NCBI RefSeq assembly: GCF_000763495.1
Contig: NZ_CP009576.1
Location: 506,001 to 570,000 of the forward strand
DNA: 64,000 nt
DNA from: Listeria ivanovii subsp. londoniensis
Lineage (GTDB): Bacteria; Bacillota; Bacilli; Lactobacillales; Listeriaceae
Direction of reading: 5' to 3'
Both the position numbers and the translations under genes were made by a program. The notes under the pieces are model-generated. The model worked only from the letters and a program-made list of their open reading frames with translations, was not told the origin of the DNA and did not search any database. Shown here in pieces: positions 36,721 through 45,320 of the stretch (the first letter of the stretch is position 1; each line of letters begins with the position of its first letter).

Positions 36721-37716
36721 TCAGTCAGTAAGATTGGTTTCTTTTTTTGGTTGAATGACTTTTAAATAGATACCAGCCTGACTTTTTTGAGTTGCCACCC
36801 GATTCATTTTCCGCACTTTTTCAGAAATATCCGCCACAGGAATAAGTAGACCGTTCACTAAAACAGATGGATTAATCAATCGTGTTTTTTTCTTTTGATG
36901 AAAAGTATAATCTGAATGGTTTTCCTCTAAACGAACGTCACTCCAAAGGACTTGAATTTGTTCTTTTACATCTGGATTTTGCATTAATTTAGCCAATAGT
37001 TCTGCATCTGTTAGCTGGAAATCAGCAGTTGTGATTGTTTCTTGCTGTAAAGCCAATCGAAGTGCAATCGCTAAAATCTCATTGGCAAATATATTCAGTG
37101 GATCATAAAAATAATCAATTACTTCCGAATAATATTGTTCTACAAACCATTCTGCAGTAGGTACATCCGTCAAATAAATCTGTCCATTTATAACTACTAA
37201 TTTATCCAAAAAATATGTTGCTTCTGCCAAACTGATTTTTTCATGCCGATACAAGTCAACTAATGTATAATCAATCCGGTCCGCACAAAGTTCAGGTGCT
37301 TCCTGCTCGAGAATCTTCCACTTGGAAATATCTGCTAAAATTTTTTCATAAGAATAACCATATTTTTCTAAGATAGTTGGAATGGTGGATTTTTTAACAA
37401 AGTCTTTAAAAATTTGTTCATGATAATCCTCTTTTTCCAATTTAAGAGCCTCATCAACTGTATGAGAAAAGGCAGTATGAGAAACGTCATGAAGTAAACC
37501 AGCAATTTGTTCCTCCAGAGATCCACCAAATCGTCGGATAAACAGCATCACACCAATAGAATGCTCCAATCTTGTTACGTTCCAAAGCGGATTCACTAAA
37601 TAACTAGCGCCGCCTTGATGTATTTCTCCAAGTCTTGTTACTGAAGGACTTGCAATTAATTCTTCTAGTACTTTTTCAATTTCAAAAGTTCCATAAATCG
37701 GGTTGGTAATTTTCAT
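36721..37716 (-). CDS. HD-domain phosphohydrolase
   Basis: The protein has 331 residues and an ATG preceded by AAGGAGG. HD motifs: His near 52 in RLEHSIGV, LLHDVSHTAFSHTVDE near 74-88, and CADRIDYTL later, giving the H-HD-D metal site. HD proteins of this layout hydrolyse (d)NTPs or related nucleotides; the substrate is unknown. It is convergent with the oxidoreductase fragment and marks the right edge of the toxin island. Confidence 0.85.
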   Translation of the reverse strand: MKITNPIYGTFEIEKVLEELIASPSVTRLGEIHQGGASYLVNPLWNVTRLEHSIGVMLFIRRFGGSLEEQIAGLLHDVSHTAFSHTVDEALKLEKEDYHEQIFKDFVKKSTIPTILEKYGYSYEKILADISKWKILEQEAPELCADRIDYTLVDLYRHEKISLAEATYFLDKLVVINGQIYLTDVPTAEWFVEQYYSEVIDYFYDPLNIFANEILAIALRLALQQETITTADFQLTDAELLAKLMQNPDVKEQIQVLWSDVRLEENHSDYTFHQKKKTRLINPSVLVNGLLIPVADISEKVRKMNRVATQKSQAGIYLKVIQPKKETNLTD

Positions 37717-37967
37717 CGTTGCACCTCCTTTTTAAGTATAACGTAAAAAATGATACTTCTCATTATGTATTCCATTAAAATATATAGCCATTATTTGTTA
37801 AAAAAGTGATAGATTAGGCAAAAGCTATATGCTATAATGAGTATTGTCTGAATAAAGCGTTTTCTTATTCAGTTCTCACTAATCATAGTTCTTTTTTTCG
37901 TATTTAATAGAATTTGAAAACAGTGAGATTTTTGGCAGCAAAAATATATCAAAAAAGGATGAGTTTA

Positions 37968-38360
37968 ATGTTTGATAAGTTAATGGGAAAAGCTTCAGTA
38001 GTTACCGAGTCTTCTTATGGAATTGAAAGATTTTTAGATGAAGATGAGCAAATTATTCGTGTTTTTAAATTTGTAAGAGATGAATTAATTATTACATCCA
38101 AAGGAATTTTTAATGTAGATGCACAAGGTCTAACAGGGAAGAAAGTGGAATATAAATTTTTCCCAGTAAAAGCATTGAAACACATTTCTATTGAAACAGC
38201 TGGAACTTTGGATCGAGATTTTGACTTGAAAATTGGTGTTGACGGGAATACAGTAGTGACACAAAATACTTCATACTCTGCACCATTAACATTAAAAGTA
38301 CATAAAAATGATACAGAACTAGGTATGGAACTCTTTAAAACAATTAAAGGAATGTTGTAA
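37968..38360 (+). CDS. Bacterial PH-domain protein (bPH)
   Basis: The protein has 130 residues. ATG 37968 is chosen from AAAAAAGG spacing. It has a short amphipathic start (MFDKLMGKAS) and a beta-rich domain (RDELIITSKGIFNVDAQGL, EYKFFPVKALKHISIET) ending in a helix, the layout of bacterial PH/YvbH-type domains. Function unknown. Confidence 0.72.
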   Translation: MFDKLMGKASVVTESSYGIERFLDEDEQIIRVFKFVRDELIITSKGIFNVDAQGLTGKKVEYKFFPVKALKHISIETAGTLDRDFDLKIGVDGNTVVTQNTSYSAPLTLKVHKNDTELGMELFKTIKGML

Positions 38361-38437
38361 AATTAAAAGTAATTTTAAAACTACATATTTCGGACAAAAC
38401 TATCACTGAAAATGGTGTAAAATGTTTGAAATGCAAA

Positions 38438-38488
38438 AAATAATCGTCTTTTTTAAACTATAAAACGTTTAAAGACGGTTATTTTTTA
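38438..38488 (+). terminator. Terminator before rlmN
   Basis: AAATAATCGTCTTT with TTTAAAC pairs with GTTTAAAGACGGTTATTTTTT. Confidence 0.8.
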
Positions 38489-38629
38489 ATTTTAAATAAA
38501 AATTTTTTCAAATGTATTAAGGTTGGACAAAAATCTTAACAACCTATTTCCGAAATAGCATTGCTTGTGAACGACAAAACAGCTATAATCTTTATAGACG
38601 AAAAACAAGACCTGAAAAGAGGCTGAACA

Positions 38630-39733
38630 ATGGAAAAGAGCTCCATTTATGGATTAACATGGACAAAATTAACGGAATGGTTAGAAGCACACGGCCAAAA
38701 GAAGTTCCGCGCGACACAAGTATGGGACTGGCTTTATAGAAAACGCGTCAAAACTTTTGAAGAAATGAGTAACGTTCCAAAAGAAACAATTGAGCTATTA
38801 ATGGCAAATTTTGTCATGAACACTTTAGAAGCGCAAGTGGTACAAGAATCCACTGATGGTACGACAAAATATTTATTTAAGTTAAGTGACGGTAATTTAA
38901 TTGAAACCGTAATGATGAAGCAAGAGTATGGTTTATCTGTTTGCGTAACGACTCAAGTTGGTTGTAACATTGGCTGTACTTTTTGCGCAAGTGGACTACT
39001 GAAGAAAAGTCGTGATTTAACTGCTGGAGAAATTGTCGAGCAGATTATGAACGTGCAACATTATTTAGATGATCGTCAGTTGGAAGAGCGTGTGAGCCAT
39101 GTGGTTGTTATGGGGATTGGTGAACCATTTGATAACTATGATAACGTGATGGATTTCTTACGAGTGATTAATCATGATAAAGGACTCGCAATTGGTGCAA
39201 GGCATATTACAGTTTCAACTAGTGGTCTTGCTCCAAGAATTATTGATTTTGCGAATGAAGATTTTCAAGTTAACTTGGCAATTTCACTTCATGCGCCGAA
39301 TAACGAACTACGGACGAGCATTATGCGCATTAACAAAACTTATTCGATTGAAAAACTTATGGAAGCTATTCACTACTATGTCGAAAAAACAAACCGCCGC
39401 ATCACTTTCGAGTATATTATGCTAAAAGGTGTGAATGATCATAAAAAAGAAGCGCTTGAATTAGCTGCACTTCTTGGAGAGCATCGTCATTTGGCGTATG
39501 TCAACTTAATTCCTTATAACCCAGTGGATGAACATATTGATTATGAACGGAGCACCAAAGAAGATGTACTTGCTTTTTATGACACCTTAAAGAAAAACGG
39601 TATTAATTGCGTGATTCGTCGTGAGCATGGAACTGATATTGATGCAGCCTGCGGACAACTTCGCAGCAAACAAATTAAACGCGTTGGTATACGTGAACGA
39701 ATGAAACAAAAACAAGCAGCCACGGAAGAATAA
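38630..39733 (+). CDS. rlmN: 23S rRNA/tRNA m2A methyltransferase RlmN
   Basis: The protein has 367 residues of the radical SAM RlmN/Cfr family. It has [11 protein letters not shown] (CxxxCxxC iron-sulfur site, near 116-126), the [15 protein letters not shown] motif, and a C-terminal catalytic Cys in DAACGQL. RlmN methylates C2 of A2503 in 23S rRNA and A37 in some tRNAs. GAAAAGAGG precedes ATG 38630. A Cfr identity is less likely, but the two are close and phylogeny would settle it. Confidence 0.9.
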   Translation: MEKSSIYGLTWTKLTEWLEAHGQKKFRATQVWDWLYRKRVKTFEEMSNVPKETIELLMANFVMNTLEAQVVQESTDGTTKYLFKLSDGNLIETVMMKQEYGLSVCVTTQVGCNIGCTFCASGLLKKSRDLTAGEIVEQIMNVQHYLDDRQLEERVSHVVVMGIGEPFDNYDNVMDFLRVINHDKGLAIGARHITVSTSGLAPRIIDFANEDFQVNLAISLHAPNNELRTSIMRINKTYSIEKLMEAIHYYVEKTNRRITFEYIMLKGVNDHKKEALELAALLGEHRHLAYVNLIPYNPVDEHIDYERSTKEDVLAFYDTLKKNGINCVIRREHGTDIDAACGQLRSKQIKRVGIRERMKQKQAATEE

Positions 39734-39736
39734 TAG

Positions 39737-39779
39737 TTGAACTATCCAGTTTCCGTTTGGAGATTGGGTAGTTTTTGTT
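39737..39779 (+). terminator. Terminator after rlmN
   Basis: AACTATCCAGT pairs with ATTGGGTAGTT followed by T-rich DNA. Confidence 0.7.
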
Positions 39780-39843
39780 TATACTAAAACTAACGAATAC
39801 GCTTACTAATTTATTCAAACTGAATCAGGAAGGAGCAATAATC

Positions 39844-40338
39844 ATGGAAGTAGAAATCGTTGAAAGAAATACTTTTTCAGCAATAGGAAAAAAACGTACT
39901 TTTTCCGTTAAAAATGAAGGTCAAAAAGAGAAAATTAGCCAATTTTGGCAAGAAGCAAATGAAAATGGAGATATTAATCGAATTTCTGAACTAGCAGAAT
40001 TTGCTACGATTGACGCGATATTAGGTGTCTGTTCGATGAATCCAGAACAATTTGCCAAAGAAGAAATGGATTATTATATTGCTATCGAGTCTGAACAAAC
40101 TCCACCAACCGATATGGAAAAAATAATAATTCCCGCAAGTAAATGGGCCATTTTTAGATCAGTCGGACCGATGCCATCAGCTATTCAAGAAGTTTGGCAG
40201 TATGTTTTTGGTGAATGGTTGCCATCAAGTAACTACCAACATGGACCAGGACCAGAGCTAGAAGTTTATTCAGAAGGCGATACCTCAGGGCCAGATTATT
40301 ATGCAGAAGTCTGGATTCCGGTTATTGAAAAATTATAA
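39844..40338 (+). CDS. GyrI-like effector-binding domain protein
   Basis: The protein has 164 residues. ATG 39844 has AGGAAGGAG upstream; the longer frame is not used. It is a stand-alone GyrI-like/AraC effector-binding domain (VEIVERNTFSAIGKKRTF start, IPASKWAIFRSVGPMPSAIQEVW middle, EVWIPV end). Such single-domain proteins bind small cationic or hydrophobic molecules. The target is unknown. Confidence 0.8.
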   Translation: MEVEIVERNTFSAIGKKRTFSVKNEGQKEKISQFWQEANENGDINRISELAEFATIDAILGVCSMNPEQFAKEEMDYYIAIESEQTPPTDMEKIIIPASKWAIFRSVGPMPSAIQEVWQYVFGEWLPSSNYQHGPGPELEVYSEGDTSGPDYYAEVWIPVIEKL

Positions 40339-40345
40339 ACAATGA

Positions 40346-40384
40346 AACAAAGGATAAACTTCCACATTTATTCTTTGTTTTTTT
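40346..40384 (+). terminator. Terminator upstream of isdG
   Basis: AACAAAGGATAAA pairs with TTTATTCTTTGTT, followed by T-rich DNA. Confidence 0.75.
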
Positions 40385-40410
40385 GTGGGAGCCCCCACTA
40401 ATTCCTAAAA

Positions 40411-40439
40411 TTGACATTGAGAATCATTATCAATATAAT
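40411..40439 (+). promoter_or_regulatory. SigA promoter with Fur box, isdG
   Basis: TTGACA (40411-40416), 17 nt, TATAAT (40434-40439) is a consensus promoter. The spacer contains ATTGAGAATCATTATCAAT (40416-40434), a good match to the Fur box. Iron-bound Fur would block the promoter and lift repression when iron is low. Confidence 0.88.
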
Positions 40440-40493
40440 AGAATCAACAAGCCAAATGTACATACAACGCAATTATCTAAGGGGGAAGAAAGA

Positions 40494-40859
40494 ATGATTA
40501 TTGTAACTAATACGATTAAAGTAGAAAAAGGTGCAGCAGAGCATGTTATCCGTCAATTTACTGGTGAAAATGGCGACGGACACCCAACAAAGGATATCGC
40601 TGAAGTAGAAGGTTTTCTAGGTTTTGAACTTTGGCATAGCAAACCAGAAGACAAAGATTATGAAGAAGTAGTGGTGACAAGTAAGTGGGAAAGCGAAGAA
40701 GCGCAACGCAATTGGGTGAAAAGTGATTCCTTCAAAAAAGCACACGGAAGAACAAAAGATTCTAGAGCACAAAGAGAAGATCGTAAAGGCATTGTCGGAA
40801 ACGAAATTGCTCGCTTTGAAGTCGTACATGTGCAAAATCCTGTAGTTATTGAAAAATAA
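40494..40859 (+). CDS. isdG: Heme-degrading monooxygenase IsdG
   Basis: The protein has 121 residues. ATG 40494 is chosen because GGGGGAAG precedes it and the family starts MIIVTNTIKVEKG; the longer frame includes promoter DNA. Family residues include ENGDGHPT, the Trp in GFLGFELWHS and the His of KAHGRT. IsdG breaks open heme to release iron. Matching lmo0484, it is directly under a Fur box. Confidence 0.93.
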   Translation: MIIVTNTIKVEKGAAEHVIRQFTGENGDGHPTKDIAEVEGFLGFELWHSKPEDKDYEEVVVTSKWESEEAQRNWVKSDSFKKAHGRTKDSRAQREDRKGIVGNEIARFEVVHVQNPVVIEK

Positions 40860-40872
40860 AAATAACACCGTC

Positions 40873-40902
40873 AAAACAAGCCGTTAAAATGGCTTGTTTT
40901 TT
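40873..40902 (+). terminator. Terminator after isdG
   Basis: AAAACAAGCC pairs with GGCTTGTTTTTT. Confidence 0.88.
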
Positions 40903-40956
40903 AATTTGCTTTTTAAAATGAAGCTCATTTACTAGCGAGCCATCAAGTTGGCGTGC

Positions 40957-40988
40957 TATAATTTTCTAAATGATAACCTTTATCATTT
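40957..40988 (+). promoter_or_regulatory. -10 element and Fur-like palindrome, nitroreductase
   Basis: TATAAT (40957-40962) is followed by AAATGATAA-CCT-TTATCATTT (40968-40988), a perfect 9-bp inverted repeat at the likely start of transcription. It resembles a Fur box half-site pair (TGATAA) and lies next to Fur-controlled isdG, so the same repressor is likely, though PerR or another regulator cannot be excluded. Confidence 0.65.
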
Positions 40989-41003
40989 AAAGGGGGAGTA
41001 GTA

Positions 41004-41579
41004 ATGATAAAAAATATAATAATGGAACGTCGCAGTATTAAAAAAGCAAACGACGAACCAATTTCAAGAGAAACAATCAATACACTGTTGGAACAAGCGG
41101 CATATGCGCCTTTTCATAGTAAAGTAGAGCCGTGGAGCGTTTATGTTTTGCATACTCTTGAGGAAAAAGAGCATTACATTGAAAAAATAATTGCATTCAA
41201 TGAGCGGGAACAAGGGGTGACTTTTTCAGAAGCAGAAATAGCAGATTTAAAAGCTGGCTATGCGAAGAAAATTATCACGCCTCCTTATTTATTAATCGTG
41301 ACGACAAATATCATCGGCCACGGTAAGAAAGATTTTGAATCGATTGGAGCAACAAGTGCTTTTATTCAAAACATGCAACTACTTGGTTGGGAAGCAGGAA
41401 TTGGCATGATTTGGCGCACAAATAGATTTATTTTTGATACAAAATTTGCAGAGGACCTAGGTATTCCTAGTGAGCAAAAGATCGTCGGGACACTACATTT
41501 AACGACATTATCGGAAATTCCAGAACCAAAGCCCCGAAGGCCTCTAAATGATTGGGTAAAGGACTTGGCAGATTTGTAA
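41004..41579 (+). CDS. Nitroreductase family protein
   Basis: The protein has 191 residues of the FMN-dependent nitroreductase fold: ERRSIKKANDEPISRETI (FMN phosphate site), APFHSKVEPW, and IGATSAFIQNMQLLGWEAGIGMIWR. AAGGGGGAG precedes ATG 41004. The substrate is unknown. Its position behind a Fur-like operator and next to isdG suggests a role in iron or heme-stress redox chemistry, for example iron or flavin reduction. Confidence 0.87.
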   Translation: MIKNIIMERRSIKKANDEPISRETINTLLEQAAYAPFHSKVEPWSVYVLHTLEEKEHYIEKIIAFNEREQGVTFSEAEIADLKAGYAKKIITPPYLLIVTTNIIGHGKKDFESIGATSAFIQNMQLLGWEAGIGMIWRTNRFIFDTKFAEDLGIPSEQKIVGTLHLTTLSEIPEPKPRRPLNDWVKDLADL

Positions 41580-41643
41580 TATTGAAGTTTCGTGAGTTTA
41601 GCGTTACAATGGTACAAGTGTAACAATTAAGGAGGCGAGCAAA

Positions 41644-41814
41644 ATGGCAGTTCCAGCTAGACGTACGTCCAAAGCGAAGAAAAACAAGCGTCGTACGCAT
41701 AAAGGCCTAACAGCACCAGGTTTGAGTCGCGATAGTGAAACAGGAGAATACCGGATGTCACACCGTATTTCCCCAGATGGCACTTATAATGGTCGTACAA
41801 TTATCGAAAAATAA
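41644..41814 (+). CDS. rpmF: 50S ribosomal protein L32, cysteine-free form
   Basis: The protein has 56 residues starting [34 protein letters not shown] precedes ATG 41644. It contains no cysteine, so it lacks the CxxC zinc ribbon some L32 proteins have. Listeria carries a second rpmF elsewhere, as I recall. Such zinc-free paralogues typically replace the zinc form under metal limitation. An inverted repeat, GTTACA/TGTAAC (41603-41624), lies just upstream and could be an operator. Confidence 0.93.
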   Translation: MAVPARRTSKAKKNKRRTHKGLTAPGLSRDSETGEYRMSHRISPDGTYNGRTIIEK

Positions 41815-41830
41815 TAAATAGGTGTATCGA

Positions 41831-41860
41831 GAGAGGACGAATTTTCGTCTTCTTTTTTTA
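41831..41860 (+). terminator. Terminator after rpmF
   Basis: GAGAGGACGA pairs with TCGTCTTCTTTTTTT. Confidence 0.8.
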
Positions 41861-42000
41861 TTGTATTAAATTTGCTTAACGTATATTTCATGCTCGATAC
41901 AATATGTTTTCGATTACGTATTTTGGGTTTTACTGCATAGAGTCACGGGAATTTATTAAATAATTATTTGCATTATTTCATCAAAAAGAGGTGAAAATAA

Positions 42001-42117
42001 ATGAGAAATAAAAAAGTGAAAAGAAAATTAGGGATGAATATTTGGTGGATAATTATCGTGGCTGTTTTGATTATTTTCGTAGCCTATTTAGTGATGGGAT
42101 ATGCCGCCCGAATATAG
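42001..42117 (+). CDS. 38-residue single-pass membrane protein
   Basis: AAAGAGGTG precedes ATG 42001. A basic start (MRNKKVKRKLG) is followed by one hydrophobic helix (IWWIIIVAVLIIFVAYLVM). No family is recognised. It is followed within 25 nt by an SDR gene with its own AGGAGGAG, so the two may be cotranscribed. Upstream, GTTT (41906-41909 area) and GGGTTT lie 15 nt apart and resemble a weak sigma B promoter, in keeping with the stress-type SDR downstream. Confidence 0.65.
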   Translation: MRNKKVKRKLGMNIWWIIIVAVLIIFVAYLVMGYAARI

Positions 42118-42141
42118 ATTTTAAACATAGGAGGAGATAAA

Positions 42142-43023
42142 ATGAAAAACGAAAACCCTTTAAACAAATATTATTCAGGAAAATTTGAAAAACAATTACA
42201 ACCTTACCCAGGCTTGCAAAGCAAAATGAACCCAGTGCCAGATACGGGGGAAGACACGTATCAAGGAGCAAACAAATTAGTTGGTAAAAAAGCTTTTGTC
42301 ACAGGTGGAGATTCTGGTATTGGCCGGGCTGCTGTCATTGCTTACGCTAGAGAAGGCGCAGATGTTGCAATTAATTACCACCCTGATGAAGAATTAGATG
42401 CGCAAGAAGTGAAAGAAATAGTAGAAAAATCCGGTCGTAAGTGTATTTTATTACCTGGAGATTTACGAGATGAGAATTTTGCAAAAGAAGTTGTTAAAAA
42501 AGCTGTAAAGGAACTCGGTGGTTTAGATATTCTAGTGCTAAATGCGGGCATGCAACAATATGAACTCGATATTCAGAAATTATCTTCTACTCAATTGCGT
42601 GATACTTTTGAGGTGAATGTCTTTTCTGTTGTTTTTGCCATTCAAGAAGCATTGAATTACTTAAAAACAGGAGCAAGTATTATTGTAACCAGTTCTATTC
42701 AAGGTGTTAAACCAAGCGCACATCTGGTTGATTATGCAATGACAAAAAGTTGTTTAATTTCAATCACTAAAAGCTTAGCAGATCAATTAGGGGATAAAGG
42801 TATTCGAATCAATGCGGTTGCACCAGGACCAATTTGGACAGCACTACAAATTTCTGGGGGACAGCCACAAGATAGCTTGCCAGAATTTGGACAAGATCAG
42901 CCTCTAAAACGTGCAGGACAACCAGCAGAGCTTGCAAGTGTATATGTATTACTTGCTTCGGATGAGGCAAGTTATATTACTGGTCAGCTATATGGTATTA
43001 CAGGTGGCGCACCAATTAATTAA
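42142..43023 (+). CDS. SDR oxidoreductase (YdaD/GSP39-like)
   Basis: The protein has 293 residues. An N-terminal 45-residue extension ([20 protein letters not shown]) precedes the Rossmann fold ([24 protein letters not shown]), NAGM, Ser in SSIQGV, and YAMTKSC (Tyr and Lys). The extension and YHPDEE element match Bacillus YdaD general stress protein. The 57-residue YdaT-like gene follows in the same operon. The substrate is unknown. Confidence 0.85.
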   Translation: MKNENPLNKYYSGKFEKQLQPYPGLQSKMNPVPDTGEDTYQGANKLVGKKAFVTGGDSGIGRAAVIAYAREGADVAINYHPDEELDAQEVKEIVEKSGRKCILLPGDLRDENFAKEVVKKAVKELGGLDILVLNAGMQQYELDIQKLSSTQLRDTFEVNVFSVVFAIQEALNYLKTGASIIVTSSIQGVKPSAHLVDYAMTKSCLISITKSLADQLGDKGIRINAVAPGPIWTALQISGGQPQDSLPEFGQDQPLKRAGQPAELASVYVLLASDEASYITGQLYGITGGAPIN

Positions 43024-43044
43024 GCGAAAAGGAGAGAAAGAATC

Positions 43045-43218
43045 ATGCCATGGACAAAAAATGATTACCCCGATTCATGGAAAAATTTAAAAAAAGCAGA
43101 ACGCGAAAAAGCCATCGAAATTGGCAATGCTTTACTAAAAGATGGATATCCTGAAGGCCGGGCTATCCCAATCGCCACTTCGAAAGCAGAAGAATGGTAT
43201 AAGAATCATCAGAAATGA
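43045..43218 (+). CDS. YdaT-like small protein
   Basis: The protein has 57 residues. AAAGGAGAG precedes ATG 43045. MPWTKNDYPDSWKNLKKA and DGYPEGRAIPIATSKAEEWY resemble the N-terminal half of Bacillus YdaT, which is found near general stress genes. It is 21 nt behind the SDR gene and probably in the same transcript. A long hairpin terminator follows. Confidence 0.75.
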   Translation: MPWTKNDYPDSWKNLKKAEREKAIEIGNALLKDGYPEGRAIPIATSKAEEWYKNHQK

Positions 43219-43249
43219 ATATATCTATTAATAAAGAGCCTTTAGAATG

Positions 43250-43316
43250 AAAAAAGCAAGAATCTTGTCTATTCCATTTTTTGAAATGGTTCCACACAAT
43301 GATTCTTGCTTTTCTA
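43250..43316 (+). terminator. Long terminator after YdaT-like gene
   Basis: AAAAGCAAGAATC pairs with GATTCTTGCTTTT, and the loop holds a second hairpin (CCATTTTTTGAAATGG). A T-rich run follows. Confidence 0.8.
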
Positions 43317-43458
43317 TTTTTTTGGCTGAATTTTAGTTTCGTCCAAGCTTCTCTTCAATGATTTTCATTAGCTGGACATGTTTTTTGCATTTTATGTGTC
43401 TAGGAATTATGGTACTATATTATTAGAGAATTAACAGCTAAAGGAGGCAAATATTGAG

Positions 43459-44187
43459 ATGACAGAAGAATTCATAAAAAAAGAAGACGCGTTAAAAAAT
43501 TACAGTGCAAAAGAATTTCGGACACCAGACGGCTATACGAGTGACATGATTTTAACAACGGTCAAAGAATTAAATGGAGCTCCAACTTTACATATTTTAT
43601 TAATAAAACGTGCGACTACAAATGCGGAAGGAAGACCAAATATCGAAGGTGGAAAATGGGCTGTTCCAGGAGGGTTTGTTGAAGAAAATGAGTCAGCCGA
43701 ACAAGCGGCGAAACGAGAACTACAAGAAGAAACTGGTTTGACTGATATTCCACTCACTGCTTTTGGTGTATTTGATAAGCCAGGAAGGGATCCGCGAGGC
43801 TGGATTATCTCACGGTGTTTTTACGCGATTGTTCCATCAGCAGCTTTGGAAAAACGTGCGGCCGGGGACGATGCGGCGGATATTGGTCTTTTTCCGATGA
43901 TCGAAGCACTAGAACTACCACTTGCTTTTGATCATTTAGAAATATTGAAAAAAGCGTTTAGCGCAATTACAGAAGAATTTTTATTGTCCACTGCGATTCG
44001 CGATTTCTTGCCAGAAACTTTTTCTGCTGAGTTGCTTTATCAAACGTTAAATGGTTGTACGAAACCAGGAATTTTACCTGATGAAGTCGAATTTATGGAA
44101 AACATGGAGTATCTGCCATATTTGGAAAAAGTGGGGGATCTATACAGATTTATTGCAGATGCAGAAGCAGGAAGTATTTATTTTTAA
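43459..44187 (+). CDS. Nudix hydrolase (ADP-ribose pyrophosphatase-like)
   Basis: The protein has 242 residues. The Nudix box is GGFVEENESAEQAAKRELQEETGL (about 72-95) and retains REXXEE. The C-terminal half (about 160-242) is an extra domain, as in larger Nudix proteins related to NrtR. AAAGGAGG precedes ATG 43459. The substrate is probably ADP-ribose or a dinucleotide, but is not provable here. Confidence 0.85.
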   Translation: MTEEFIKKEDALKNYSAKEFRTPDGYTSDMILTTVKELNGAPTLHILLIKRATTNAEGRPNIEGGKWAVPGGFVEENESAEQAAKRELQEETGLTDIPLTAFGVFDKPGRDPRGWIISRCFYAIVPSAALEKRAAGDDAADIGLFPMIEALELPLAFDHLEILKKAFSAITEEFLLSTAIRDFLPETFSAELLYQTLNGCTKPGILPDEVEFMENMEYLPYLEKVGDLYRFIADAEAGSIYF

Positions 44188-44191
44188 CTAT

Positions 44192-44232
44192 AAAAGAGCA
44201 AAATCAGGCATACGGATTTTGCTCTTTTTTCT
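44192..44232. terminator. Bidirectional terminator
   Basis: AAAAGAGCAAAATC pairs with GGATTTTGCTCTTTTTT between Nudix and LysR genes. Confidence 0.9.
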
Positions 44233-45124
44233 ATAAGAAATGCTTTTCGCTGTAGTGTAATGCAAAATCTTTGAAAGTCTTGGAAGCGGGAGATATATAG
44301 TGGTTTTTCAAACTTGCTAGGTAAATAAAACGGTCATGTTTTGGCTCGTTAATCGATAAAACTTTCACATTATAGTGCGCTAGTGAAGATATTTTTGGCA
44401 TAATAGAAATACCGTAATCGACGCTTACAAGACCAACCATTGCCGTATCTTCTTCTACATAACAGCCAATTTTTGGTTGAATACCTATTTCGGTAAAAAG
44501 GGAATCTATTAGCGGTCTAAGCCCACTCGTATCCGAAAAGAATATGTAGGAATAATCAGCAGTATCTTTCAAATCAATTGAGTCATACTGCGCCAGTGGA
44601 TGATTTTCAGCGACAACAATCACAAGTTCTTGCTTGGTTAATGGTAAAAATTCAATATCGGGCTCATTTTCGACGTAGGAGCAAATGGCTAGGTCGAATT
44701 TTTCATTTTTTAAGTCAGGAATAATCGATTTAGTCGCTCCTTGATAAAAGGAAAATGTAATATCTTTATGTGCTTCAGATTTCGTGAAATTTTGAACTAA
44801 TTCTGGAACAGTATGCGCCCCCATAGTGTAAATAAAGCCTAAATCAATATTCCCGTGAGAAGGGCTTGTTAATTCGTGCAGCAGTTTTTCCCCTTTTTCG
44901 AGTTCTGCAAGTGATTTTTCTACATAAGTTAAATAAAAGCGGCCATATTTAGTTAAACGAATATTACGACCTTGTTTTTCAAATAAATAAACACCAAGTT
45001 CGCGCTCTAACTCAGCGATGGAATGGCTTAGGCTAGGCTGCGTAATAGATAGTTCGGCAGCGGCGATAGTATAGTGTTCCTTTTCAGCTAGTTTTTTAAA
45101 GTAATATAATTGACGCAAATTCAT
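44231..45124 (-). CDS. LysR-family transcriptional regulator (lmo0488-like)
   Basis: The protein has 297 residues. The N-terminal HTH (MNLRQLYYFKKLAEKEHYTIAAAELSITQPSLSHSIAELE) is typical of LysR. A periplasmic-binding-protein-like effector domain follows. It is divergent from the ene-reductase/aroE/aroD cluster, the classical arrangement for an activator of that cluster with an aromatic or hydroaromatic inducer such as shikimate or quinate. Confidence 0.9.
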   Translation of the reverse strand: MNLRQLYYFKKLAEKEHYTIAAAELSITQPSLSHSIAELERELGVYLFEKQGRNIRLTKYGRFYLTYVEKSLAELEKGEKLLHELTSPSHGNIDLGFIYTMGAHTVPELVQNFTKSEAHKDITFSFYQGATKSIIPDLKNEKFDLAICSYVENEPDIEFLPLTKQELVIVVAENHPLAQYDSIDLKDTADYSYIFFSDTSGLRPLIDSLFTEIGIQPKIGCYVEEDTAMVGLVSVDYGISIMPKISSLAHYNVKVLSINEPKHDRFIYLASLKNHYISPASKTFKDFALHYSEKHFL

Positions 45125-45320
45125 CTGTTAACCTCCTCGAAATCCCTTCATAACTCTATTGTATTCGATTTCATAGAAAAAATCTATGGATAAATAGAAA
45201 AATATACATTAGATTAATAATTATCCGTGATTTATAATTAAAGAGAAATAAGATTGTGCATTATTGAACGTGATAAATGTAACAATGATTTGCTGAAATT
45301 ATAGTCGCAGGAGGCTTATT

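Noticed and set aside
37914-37967. Longer PH-domain protein
   Set aside because: The upstream TTG has no ribosome site; ATG 37968 does.
38630-39733. Cfr resistance methyltransferase
   Set aside because: The start, length and chromosomal context fit RlmN better, and no transposon surrounds it.
40383-40493. Extended N terminus of IsdG
   Set aside because: It covers the promoter and Fur box; ATG 40494 gives the family start.
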